A stretch of 64,000 nt of DNA from contig MU001684.1 of assembly GCA_010093515.1 (NCBI GenBank), positions 851,411-915,410 of the forward strand. Direction: 5' to 3'. Below the pieces are notes generated by a model. That model was given only the letters and a program-made list of their open reading frames with translations. It had not been told where the DNA came from and did no database searches. Numbering within the stretch: position 1 is the stretch's first letter; every line of letters starts with the position of its first letter. Source of the DNA: Lineolata rhizophorae (taxonomy: Eukaryota; Ascomycota; Dothideomycetes; Lineolatales; Lineolataceae). Positions 35,598-45,511 of this stretch are shown piece after piece. The position numbers and the translations under genes are program-made.

Positions 35598-36193
35598 AGG
35601 GCGTCTGTTTTTCGAGTTGTAAAGGCGTCTTGGAGTGCGTCGGGTGATTAGAGGCACAGGGAAACTTAGGAAGCAATGGGCTAGCGATTCCCCGTACGAA
35701 GTACTAGTGTTGATAAATTATCCTAGAGTATGTATTTGATTTTGGGCGCAGAGAGCGCCTAACTCATAGTTCTACATAGAGTGGACTTCAATAAAGGTGC
35801 CTTATATGGTCTTACGGGACTATGAGGTAAGCATCAATGTACGGAGTACCACCGGAATTCTTCTCCACGAGCGCGAATCATTAGGTTACTAAACAGTGTA
35901 TCCCTTAGTGAGCCGTTGCAAAGTCTGGACCTATTCTATTTTCTTATTTTTCTCAATGATGTTAAGTTGAAAACCTGACTTTCAGTTTTTGAACTCTGCA
36001 GTGGGTGAGTGGTCACTGAGTCAAGGTCAAAGGCACTTTCGCTTAGCTAGTCCAAGCTCACGGGCCTACTGCAGCAAAGCAGGACTTTTCCGCCCTTCTT
36101 TCAACTTTTGCAGGCTTTCCTCCAAACTGATTGCATTGGTCTACCTCATTTATTTGATGAGTCTCAGATTAGGTTGCCAACAATAGATACGTC
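35598..36193. other. Intergenic region, AT-richer
   Basis: About 0.6 kb holding the 3' UTR of gln4 and the promoter of imp2. Visibly AT-richer than the genes. No feature recognised. Confidence 0.5.
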
Positions 36194-36826
36194 ATGTTCG
36201 GCCTTTTGCGCACCCGTCTTCCCCCCCTCACCTTCGCGCTCACGCCCGTCATGGCCTTTGTCCTAGTCAACGATCTCCTGTTCGAGACTTGCCGTGTCAA
36301 CGGGCCCTCCATGGCGCCGACGCTCTCGCCGGATTTCTACACAGCCGGAGCCAAAGACACGGTCCTGTTCTACAAGAACGCCGGCGAGATGCGCCGCGTC
36401 CGTCGCGGAGATATCGTCGTCTACCATTCGCTCAAATACCCGGAGAAGCTAAGCGTCAAGAGAGTCGTGGCGATAGAAGAAGACACGGTCATTCTGCCGT
36501 GGGGTGAGAAAGGTGTATACCCGGGCGGAAAGGTGCTGGTGCCGTTCAACCATGTGTGGATTGAGGGTGACAATCGAGAGAAGTCTTTGGATAGCCGACA
36601 CCATGGGCCAGTAAGTTCTGGTGGCTGCAAACCCTCTCTTTACAGGTGAGGTGCTAATACCCTACCACAGATCTCGAAAAATCTCATCGTCGGAAAAGCC
36701 ATGGGCATTGTATTCCCTCTATCTAGGATGGGACGAATAGACACGCACGGCCCAAAGAGACCAACCCTGGTCATCGAACGCTCGGCCGGAGCTCCGCCCC
36801 TGGAGATAGGAGAAGTTGCGGATTAA
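36194..36826 (+). CDS. imp2: Mitochondrial inner membrane protease subunit 2
   Basis: S26-family signal peptidase of the mitochondrial inner membrane, which removes sorting signals on the intermembrane-space side. 190 aa; exons 36194-36610 and 36671-36826, joined in phase 0. A hydrophobic N-terminal anchor (LTFALTPVMAFVLVNDLLF) precedes the catalytic Ser in CRVNGPSMAPTLSP (Ser 39). The general-base Lys is in KLSVKRVVAIEED (Lys 89). The C-terminal box is VWIEGDNREKSLDSRHHGP, completed by ISKNLIVGKAMGIVFPLSR in exon 2. GPSMAPTLSP and SLDSRHHGPIS fit Imp2 better than Imp1. Its stop is 68 bases from that of the convergent dehydrogenase. Confidence 0.9.
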
Positions 36827-36894
36827 ATACAGGGCGGTCATGATAATAGTCGTCCGGTCTCATTTACGGCAATGCTTGGAGCGCACCGTACCAT

Positions 36895-38182
36895 TTACAT
36901 CTGCGCTTCCGTCATTCCCTCCAACTCCTTGCAAACGGCATCCGTAACCTCCTTGGTTCCGCTCTGTCCACCCAAATCCTTCGTCCTCGCTCCCTTCGCC
37001 GCCGCGTTCTCAACCGCCTCCATCAGCCGGTCCGCAGCTTCTCCTTGGCCCAGCCAGCGCACCATCTCCGCCGCCGACCAGAAGGCGCCGACCGGATTGG
37101 CGACACCCTTGCCGGCAATGTCGGGCGCGGACCCGTGTATCGGCTCGAACATGCTCGGGTTCTCGCGCGTCGGGTCCAGGTTGCTGGACGGCGCGATGCC
37201 GATGCTGCCCGCCAGCGCGGCCGCCAGGTCGGACAGGATGTCGGCGTGGAGGTTGGTCGCGACGATGGTGTCGAGGCTGCGCGGCCGCAGCACCATGCGG
37301 CAGGTCATGGCGTCGACGAGCATGCGGTCGGCCGCGACGTCCGGGTACTCGGCGCGCACCTCGTCGTAGACGGCGTCCCACAGCACCATGCCGTGGCGCT
37401 GGGCGTTGGACTTGGTCACCATGGTGAGCAGCTTGCGGGGCCGGCCGGCCGCCGTGTCGAAGGCGAAGCGCATGACGCGCTCGATGCCCGGCCGCGTGAA
37501 GATGGCGACCTCGGTGCCGACGGCGAGCGGCGTGCCCGCGTGCGTGGTGCCGCCCTGGCCCGCGTACTCGCCCTCGGAGTTCTCGCGCACGATGACCCAG
37601 TCGAGGGCCGACGGGTCGGCGACGCAGGACGAGAGCGGCGACGAGGTGCCGCGCAGGATGCGGGTCGGGCGGACGTTGACGTACTGATTGAGGCGGTGGC
37701 GGAGGGGCAGGATGAGAGACCAGAGGGAGATGTGGTCGGGGATGTCTTGCGGCGACCAAGGTCAGAAGCCGTCCGCCTGCTTTCGCTGGGCGTTGGAAGT
37801 TGTGGTAGGGTCTTGAGGCGTACCTGGCCATCCGCAAGCGCCGAAGAAGATTGCGTCGGACTACGTAGCGTAATAAAGATTAGGGGCCAGGGATCAAAAG
37901 CTCAGCCATCTTTCGATTCCTGACGATGAGTTCACTAGTTTGGATCCGCCGCACCTTTTTCAGCCGTTCGATCCCTCCTGGGGGGATGTAGCTTCCAATC
38001 TCCCTGTACGTCTTGCTGTTCCAGTCCACATGGTCCCATTCGAAGGCGAACTTGCCGGACACTTCGGCCAGCTTTTCGAGCACTTGGACGGCAGCATCCG
38101 TTGTTTCGGTGCCGATGCCGTCGCCGGGAATGGAGGCGATCCTGTACAGCCGCGCAGTGGTGCGGATGGTGCTGGGAGACAT
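36895..38182 (-). CDS. Tartrate / D-malate dehydrogenase (isopropylmalate dehydrogenase family)
   Basis: NAD- and divalent-metal-dependent beta-decarboxylating dehydrogenase, 371 aa. Exons 38182-37955, 37860-37824 (37 bases) and 37745-36895. The N-terminus YRIASIPGDGIGTETTDAA is the family start; the small middle exon encodes SDAIFFGACGWP. Exon 3 carries DWVIVRENSEGEYAGQGG (substrate loop), KSNAQRHGMVLW, the metal-binding Asp residues in TNLHADILSDLAAAL, and the NAD loop EPIHGSAPDIAGKG. The IFFGACGWP and SEGEYAGQGG segments resemble tartrate/D-malate dehydrogenases more than LeuB. Probably cytosolic, as no targeting sequence is seen. Which 2-hydroxy acid is used cannot be decided from sequence. 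Confidence 0.85.
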
Positions 38183-38717
38183 GCCGTCTGATTCGACGAG
38201 GGTGATGTCTTAGTGAATTCCAGGTGGGTAGCGGGGGCAAAGGACTAGGACGGTTCGAGAAGCAGTATGTGAGTGAGATATTGGTGCTGGTTACTAAGTA
38301 GGCAGCTCCAGTTTTGCATCGCGGTTGTAGAACAGAGGGTTCCCGCTTCCCGGGCAAATATGTACATCGGCCGCCTAGGGCAGGCACTTATTTCCGAGGC
38401 GGACAGGCGGGTTCCTGTCCGTTCGGCCTTTAGCACGGGTCGATGGTCCCCGGGGCGCTAGAGTAGCAGTAGTTGAAGGCGGCGGCTGCGGGGAAGCAGA
38501 GAGCGGACGAAAGTGAAACAGGCCGGGGAGGGGCTCGTGCCCCACCGCCCATTCTCGACGCACCGCAAGCAGTCAACAGCTCCACCGCCTGTCCCTGAAG
38601 TAATTGCTACACCTGCTCCCTTTCCGCGAGGCTCCATCTTCGGCACTTCCTCGCAGACTTGCGCCCGACTATCTCTTCCTCTCTCTCTCCTGGACACGCG
38701 TTCTCCAGCTCCCTGCC
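38183..38717. other. Divergent promoter region
   Basis: Lies between the start codons of the dehydrogenase (-) and the glycolipid transfer protein (+). CT-rich on the plus strand from about 38640. Nothing else recognised. Confidence 0.5.
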
Positions 38718-39572
38718 ATGGCTGCCCCGCCGTCCATCCCGCCCGGCGGCACCTTCTTCGACACGCTCAAGAAGAACTTCAAGGACGTGCCCGTCGACGC
38801 CGACAACGGCATCCACACCACCGAGTTCCTCGAAGCCGCCGAGAGCTTGACCACCCTGTTCGGTGCGGCACCGCCTGGCCTCCAGTTCAATTGCACCTCC
38901 AGGGCCTAGAAGAGACCGCTGACACTGCAGCTTACCCCGCGCCGCAGATGTCCTGGGCTCCGTGGCCTTTACGCCCGTCAAGTCGGACATGTTAGGCAAT
39001 GTCAAGGTTGGAAGACCCTCAACTTGCTGGCCCTCGCACACGACGGCCGTCCCGCTGACTCCCCCTCTCCGCGGTTCGCTGGGCCAGAAAATCCGCGACC
39101 GCCAGGTGACCGTCCCCGCCGAGTCCGAGACGCTGCAGGCGCTTGTCGACAACGAGCTCAAGGCCAAGAAGATCACGGCCTCTGGGGGCCTCCTCTGGCT
39201 GACGCGGTACGTCGCGACGTTCTTCACGCACTCGAGGCACGGCCGCTAACTCTGACCCCGCCACGCAGCGGCCTCGACTTCACCGCCCAGTCGCTCCGCC
39301 AGAACGTGACCAACTCGTCCGAGGAGCTCTCGGCCTCGTTCCGCGCCGCCTACTCCAACACGCTCAAGCCGCACCACTCCTTCGTCGTCAAGCCCATCTT
39401 CAGCGCCGCCATGAGCGCCACGCCCTACCGCAAGGACTTCTACGCCAAGTTGGGCTCCGACCAGGCCAAGGTGTCGGAGGAGCTTGAAACGTGGCTCGGC
39501 GCGCTGGAGAACATCGTCAAGATCCTTACGGGCATGCTGGAGACGCACAAGGATGCGCTGAAGAAGGCGTGA
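38718..39572 (+). CDS. het-c2: Glycolipid transfer protein, HET-C2 type
   Basis: Small soluble all-helical protein that moves glycosphingolipids between membranes. Exons 38718-38862, 38948-39006, 39088-39206 and 39269-39572 give exactly 208 aa, the length of Podospora HET-C2. Family segments in order: GGTFFDTLKKNFKDVPVD, TTEFLEAAESLTTLFDVLGS, SVAFTPVKSDMLGNV, the headgroup-binding region GLLWLTRGLDFTAQSL, HHSFVVKPIFSAAMSATPYR and KDFYAKLGSDQAKV. Asp, Asn and Lys in DMLGNVKKIR match the sugar-binding residues of GLTP. In Podospora, alleles of this gene take part in heterokaryon incompatibility; whether this locus does so here is unknown. Confidence 0.95.
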
Positions 39573-39789
39573 GGTGCGGCTGAGCCGACGAAGTGGCAAT
39601 TTGGTTTGGATAGGCGCTGCTGCCTGCGGCGTGCTGGCGTATGCGTCAACGATGAAAAAAAATATATATAAATATATAGCATGCAAGAGTTCTCTCCTGT
39701 CCGCCATCACGTATATATACGCGTTTCCTCATGGGCTCATTGTAACCATCAAACCGAGCGCTTGTGTGCCGCCAACGTAACCTTCGTAT

Positions 39790-41132
39790 TCACCCCTCCT
39801 CTTTCTTCGTCTGAAACACGAACAGGGCCTCGTCTCTCCCCGCGAAGCTCGGCAGCGGCACCTGCATCACCAGCTCAAACTCCGGCCTCTCTCTCCCCAT
39901 CCACTGCGCCAGTCCCTCCTCCTTGAACCCCGTGTACCCATCCTCATTCTGCGTGCCGACCACCGCGATCGCGTCCCCCTTGTACGCCCGCAGCACCTTC
40001 TCGGTGAAGCCGCCGGCCTCGGTCGGCGGGTACACGAGCAGCAGCACGTCGTCGACGCAGCCGCCGCCGCCTCCGCGCTTCTTGACGAAGCTCGCGCCGT
40101 CCGCGACCACCGTGTCCGCGATCCACACGGTCCGCCACGCCGCGTCGCCGTTGTCCACGGCGACGACGGGCACGCCGGCGCGGCGCAGCGCGTAGGCCCA
40201 GTAGCCGTTGCCGGAGCCGAGCTCGACGACGGCGCGGGGCCGGGACCGGCCGGCGGGCCGCGACAGCTGGCGCAGCACGGCGATGGCGTCGGGCGACGGC
40301 ACGGCGCACCCGAAGTGGTGGTACAGGACGGGGAGGACGTGGTGCGAGTGGCGGGCGTGGCGGGGCGTGTCGGGCGTGGGGCCGGCCCAGTCGAGCGCGC
40401 GGCAGGTCCAGGCCCAGACGTCGAGGTAGGGGTTCGGCGGGGTGTTTGGGGGGGAGGTGGAGGAGGTGGAGGAGGAGGAGGAGGAGGGCTTTTGCTTGGG
40501 AGGGAGCGAGGGTGCGGCCGGGTTCGAGGGCGAGGACGAGGACGAGGGCAGGAGGAGCTTGGATTGCAGGTTCGAGGCGACGGCGGCGCACACGGAGCCC
40601 TTTTTGGCGTTGGAGCCGAGCGCGGTGAGGGCTTTAGGGGTCGAGGTGAAGGGGGAGAAGACGGACGTGTAGGCGTCGATGTCGGCGCGCGAGGGCGGCT
40701 CGATCTGGGCGGAGCGCGTTGGCAGCGATGGTCAGATTGGAGGTTTTTGCTCGCTGCTCTGATTGCCCTCCCAGCGCGAGGAGTCGGAGCGCGGAGACCG
40801 CTTACCTCGTTGCCGTCCTGATCGCGGTACCAGGCGTGCAGTCCGCCTTTGCGCCCGGCGTTCAGCGCCTGCTGCACCTGCGCCAGCGTCACGCTGGCCG
40901 TGGCGTGGTACACGTAGTCATCGTCCGGCTTGAGGTTGAAGGCGCGCACAACTGCGGCGCGGAAGTCATTCCGCCCGCCCGCGTTGTCGGCGGCGTCGTC
41001 GGTCTCCTCGGCCGGGAGTGCGCGGCGCGGGTTCCAGTTGTCGAAAAAGGCGTCTGGTGAAAACGCGGCGCTGCGCAACGTAAAGGGAGGTCGTGGCTGC
41101 GCAGATGCCCGGCTACGTTGGCTTGGCTGCAT
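39790..41132 (-). CDS. SAM-dependent methyltransferase-like protein, function unknown
   Basis: Two exons, 41132-40806 and 40704-39790, phase 0, 413 aa. The N-terminal 100 residues contain DAFFDNWNPRRALPAEE and a mostly helical segment; a Ser/Pro-rich low-complexity linker follows. The second half has a Rossmann SAM-binding start AVVELGSGNGYWAYALRRAG (VELGxGxGxW motif), then VPVVAVDNGDAAW and VDDVLLLVYPPTEAGGF, where a methyltransferase motif IV would lie. I do not recognise the family beyond this and cannot name a substrate. GC content is high. The 3' end is 217 bases from that of the convergent GLTP gene. Confidence 0.7.
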
Positions 41133-42086
41133 GTTCTTCTTGAATCATCAACATGCGTTCGGATATAGGCATGGCTTAGTGGAGTGAAGGCGGGTCCCAG
41201 GGTCGGAAGCACTGAAGAAGGCTCCGGACAACGGCCGAGCCCAAAACTCGGCCGTCTACGAAGAATGACTTGCAGCATTCTAACGTCCTCCTCAGAATTC
41301 ATTCACGGATCGGTCGAGGCACGGCCAAAAAGGTCAATCGATTAAACTTCTATTTGGACAGTCCTCTGTGCTTGCTTTCAGTGACGGAATGATGGCACGT
41401 TTTACGCAGCATCCATATAGAACAGCGAGCAATTGGGTCCTAATCGTCTTGTCTCCGATAGTTTGGACCTATAGCTATCGATTTTCGACAGGAGCGTGAT
41501 TGCAAATTCCAGGCCGTAAAAAGGAAGAGTAAAAGACTCTTGATTTTGGTGGTTCACCATCACCACACCCAACCAGCGTTCGAGAAATGGACCAGAATTA
41601 ATCTTGCAGCGGCGATTGACTTCTACTAATTGGTCTATAGAAGACTACCTGATAGTCCGCGTTGGTCATCGCTGACCAATTCAACTCTCGAGTCCCGCCA
41701 AGAGTGACCGCCACGAAAGAGCCGAGGCCGCTGTCGATTGGTTTCATCCGTCGTCAACCATGACAAAGACCTGACACACCAGCTCCCATGGCTTCATCGA
41801 AGCGTCTACAACCGTCGAGCATGTCCTTTGACTTCGTGTATATATATCCTCCATAGCTCTAGGTCTTGACTTTTTACCTTCACTCAACGACAACTGGTTT
41901 GAATTGAGCAAAGTTGATCACCACCAGTTGCAAGCCGCAGTCATTGCTTTCGCAAAGAAAACCTTTATAACTATAGCGATCGCAGTTTTAGCCGTCACCC
42001 TGGCTTTTCTGCCCTCAATTCGTTCGCAGATTCCCAGAACTCTGAATAAGATTACAACTTCCAACTCGCCCAAAGCCGCTCGCACA
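41133..42086. other. Divergent intergenic region, promoter of pirin gene
   Basis: About 0.95 kb between divergent genes. Near the pirin gene the frame of pirin is open without ATG from 41832 and includes a hydrophobic stretch, but no AUG or supported splice site extends the protein. TATATATAT occurs at 41839-41847. Confidence 0.5.
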
Positions 42087-42884
42087 ATGACAACAGACAA
42101 CAGGTTGAAGATCACCAAACGGCCGTGGGACTCGCGCGGCTTCGCCAACCACGGCTGGCTCTACACCTTCCACACCTTCAGCTTCGCGTCGTACTACGAC
42201 CCGAAGCACGAACAGTACGGCCCTCTGCGCGTCATCAACGAGGACCGCGTCCAGCGCGGGACCGGTTTCGGCACGCACTCGCACGCCGAGTTCCTCATCT
42301 GGTCGTACGTCGTGTCCGGCGAGCTCGAGCACAAGGACAGCATGGGCCACGTGGAGAAGCTGCGGCGCGGCGAGGTGCAGTTCACGAGCGCGGGCACGGG
42401 CATCCGCCACTCCGAGTACAACCGGAACCGCGACGAGGACACGCACTTCCTGCAGATCTGGGCGACGCCGAACGTGCGCGGCCTGCGGCCGACCTACGCG
42501 ACGCGCACCTTCACCGACGACATGAAGCGCGACAAGCTCGTCAAGATTCTCGAGAGCCTGGACCGCCACGACGGCTCCGAAGAGGAGAGCTCGCCCATCC
42601 CGGCCCACGCCGATATCTCCCAGTACGCATCCATCCTGAGCCCCGGCCAGTCGGTCGAGCATGCCCTCGTCGCCGACGGGGACCGCAAAATCTACCTTCA
42701 CGTCGTCATGACGGGGAAGCAGCAGCCTGCTTCCGGGGGTGCCAAGATTAAGATTGGCGATGTTGAGCTCGGGGAAGGAGATGGGGCCTACGTCGACGAC
42801 GCCAAGGGTCCGGGGAGCATCACAATTGAGAGTGTGGGAGATTCGCCTGCTGAATTTCTTCTGTTCGATATGGGTTCCAAATGA
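42087..42884 (+). CDS. Pirin-family cupin protein
   Basis: Single exon, 265 aa from the first in-frame ATG. The N-terminal cupin follows the pirin pattern: RGFANHGWLYTFHTFSFASY, then the metal-ligand region GFGTHSHAEFLIWSYVVSG, LEHKDSMGH, and GEVQFTSAGTGIRHSEYN (His-X-His, a further His/Glu set). The C-terminal half is a second, degenerate cupin. The motif variant THSHAEF instead of PHPHRGFE puts it with the YhhW/quercetinase-like branch, some members of which cleave quercetin; catalytic activity here is inference. Probably cytosolic or nuclear. Confidence 0.85.
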   Translation: MTTDNRLKITKRPWDSRGFANHGWLYTFHTFSFASYYDPKHEQYGPLRVINEDRVQRGTGFGTHSHAEFLIWSYVVSGELEHKDSMGHVEKLRRGEVQFTSAGTGIRHSEYNRNRDEDTHFLQIWATPNVRGLRPTYATRTFTDDMKRDKLVKILESLDRHDGSEEESSPIPAHADISQYASILSPGQSVEHALVADGDRKIYLHVVMTGKQQPASGGAKIKIGDVELGEGDGAYVDDAKGPGSITIESVGDSPAEFLLFDMGSK

Positions 42885-43695
42885 GAATGGGGAATTGCGT
42901 CGAGGTGAGGATGGAGTATTCAATTCTAGACATGAAAGCATTAGAACGGCGTTAAAGTCCAGATGTGTGTAGCCTTGACAAGCATCAGGTCCAGTACCAA
43001 CTAGAAATGGTTTTCTGTGCGAATGTTGCGCTCAGTAGTGACGTTTCTCTAATTTATACCTTTGTCTATGAGCCTTGCTATGGATGATGTAAGGAATAAA
43101 ATTGCCTTCTGTTTCAGCTAGTGTACCTCGTGAATCCTGGAAATTGTGCTGAGGATGCTTAGGCAGAGCCTACGTAGCTTGTGAGTTTAGCGATTGAAAT
43201 TGAGTAGACCATGACTTTTAACGTCGACTGTTGTATAACTACTGGCTAATGAATTTTGAAAATAGACATTAATTCGTGCGGCTTTCATGGTGGAGTAACA
43301 AAACAAGAGACGAACACCACTGAAATAGATACCACCGCTTACGTCCAATCTTACATAGAGCGTCGAATACTCGTGCTGGGGTTATGGTGTTCTAACATAT
43401 TTTACATTAATTCGGTGCGCCAATCTCACCGTGATATCTCACCGTGGCATTTGGCTCCACCAAAATTTGTCATTGCAAGACGAGCCAATTTTGTGCATGT
43501 AAAAGCAGCGTGCCTTCTAGAAGCGCGCTATTTCCTTATAAATACAACGTTATCTTTTTTGTGCATTGGACTTCCTTCGCTTTACAGCCTGAGCAGTCCG
43601 TCATACCACAACTACAACACCTCGTCGCTCTGACAAAGTCCAAATAAACTCCACTCGGCGCCACCCACAATCAATTCGAAGACATACTTAGTACA
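42885..43695. other. Convergent intergenic region, AT-richer
   Basis: Between the 3' ends of the pirin (+) and macro-domain (-) genes. Several short open frames, none with a motif. Nothing else recognised. Confidence 0.55.
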
Positions 43696-44666
43696 CTAAA
43701 CATTTTTGCGCATACTCTCCTCTTCATTGTCGGGTTCAATATCAGGCGACTCGCTGGATGGCTTTAGTCGCTTTGCTGAGGGCTGCTCTGGGTCAGCCGG
43801 GTCGTCTTTTGGTGGGTCAGGGAGCAGTTGTGCTAACTTGGATGCTTCTTCGGCCTCCGCTTTGGCGGCTGAGCCGGAATCTTTGGGCGCCTCCGCAGTG
43901 GACCCCTCAGCGGCAGGAGGGAAGTACTTCCTGGACGCGAATGTGAGCATACTATTTTATGAGAAGGACATGGGGGAGAAGAAATCCTGAAGGCAATGCA
44001 AACAATCACTTACGGAATGGCGTTGAAGTAGGCCAACTCGTCCTTTTCCATGAAATTGCAAAATACAATGCGTTCAAGCTCCTCGCCTTGGCCCTCGTCC
44101 AGAAACTTCCGCACTTCCTCACACGCATCCTTTGACGCCTGCATGCTCGGATACCCGTATACACCTGTGCTAATCGCGCTAAACGCAATACTCTTGCACC
44201 CGTTCTCCACCGCCAACTTCAAGCTCGTGCGGTAGCAGCCCTGCAATGACTTCTTGTCCGACGGGCTGTTCTGATAGATGGGCCCCACCGCGTGGATGAC
44301 CTTCTTGCACGGCAAGCGGTACGCGCCCGTCATCTTTGCCGAGCCCGTCTGGCAGCCGCCGAGGGTGCGGCATTCCTCGAGCAGTTGCGGGCCGGCGGCA
44401 CGGTGGATGGCGCCGTCGACGCCGCCTCCGCCGAGCAGCGACGAGTTGGCGGCGTTCACAATGGCGTCCACCTCGAGCTTCGTGATGTCGTTGCGGACGA
44501 TGGCGATCTTGTCGTTGAAGGCCGAGCTCGCCGTGGAAACGACTGGGGAGTCGGCGGGCTTGAGCTTGCGCGAGGCGTAGAGCGAGCTGACGGTGGGAAT
44601 TTCGGAGAGCGGGATGAGTGAGGACGCCATCTTCGCTGCGGAGCCCACGGCGCCTCGCAGTGGCAT
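43696..44666 (-). CDS. Macro-domain ADP-ribose hydrolase (MacroD-like)
   Basis: Exons 44666-44014 and 43930-43696, 295 aa. The macro domain starts near [20 protein letters not shown] and has the ADP-ribose pocket [20 protein letters not shown], the [15 protein letters not shown] segment, [14 protein letters not shown] and [10 protein letters not shown] written here as ISTGVYGYP. This is the MacroD group that removes ADP-ribose from proteins or deacetylates O-acetyl-ADP-ribose. Exon 2 encodes an acidic, Pro- and Lys-rich tail with [10 protein letters not shown], a possible nuclear signal. An alternative start at the second Met (13th codon, [10 protein letters not shown]) has a comparable context. 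Confidence 0.9.
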
Positions 44667-45511
44667 TTAGCGGGGGAGATGTGGCGAGGAAGGTGAGTAA
44701 ATAAGAAGGATGATACCTAGAGGGAATGTGCAACTAGGCTTATCTGCAATTGCCGGCGAGAATTTGCGAATTTCACCAAACGCCTCGTGGGCGAATGCAG
44801 CTCTGTTGCGGCACCAGGTTCTGATACGTCACCGCGGCGAAAGGTGTTGAAGCTTGCAACCCGCCGGGGCAGACTGCAGGGGTGACGGCTGCGGCAGGCG
44901 ACACCGCACATGGTAACGCAGATGACCGCCAAACTTGCAAACGAGATTATTGCAACAAGCAGATACCTCGGCTGCAATAATAGTTTGTCGAGCCGAATTC
45001 CTAATTTCTGCGCAGAGCTGCACACGGTTGCTGTTTGACTAACTACTAGGGTAGGACTCCTCCATACCGGCGAGAGCGGGAATTAGGTACCTTATGTCAG
45101 ATTTCAGGGAGAACTGCGCACGCATAGCGCCCTCGTGTCGTGGGAGTTAAACCTTGGACTGCATTATTACCGAAAAGGTTAGTTGAAGGGCCGGTGGTGG
45201 AATACGTACGTGCAAGCTCACTTTTTTGAGCTCAATGGGTCGGTAAGCCGATCATCCAGGCGCTACTATAGCGTCTGAGTATTATTGTCACTCTAAATAC
45301 TCCAACGAACGTTTTGGCCCCCAGCCGCGTGCCCCTTTAAATCGATCTTCGGCCTTGCTAGAACAGGAAAATGGTCCATTCCGGCGACGAGTGCGCAGAA
45401 ACGGGTCTAGGCATACACTGATATATATATATATATATATATATATGGGAGCTGCTCAAACTTGGATGCTCCCTCTCGCGAGCATGCCCAACCTTCCCTC
45501 ACCTGTTCACC
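44667..45511. other. Divergent intergenic region with AT microsatellite
   Basis: About 0.85 kb between divergent genes. It carries a 26-base AT dinucleotide repeat (listed separately) 65 bases upstream of the 4CL-like start codon. No gene seen. Confidence 0.5.
45420..45446. repeat. AT dinucleotide microsatellite, 13 units
   Basis: Thirteen uninterrupted AT units just upstream of the acyl-CoA-ligase-like gene, likely in its promoter or leader. Length is expected to vary between strains. Confidence 0.95.

Noticed and set aside
41832-42086. In-frame N-terminal extension of pirin with a hydrophobic stretch
   Set aside because: There is no ATG in the extension and no convincing splice junction supplying one; pirins start near MTTDNRLKITK.
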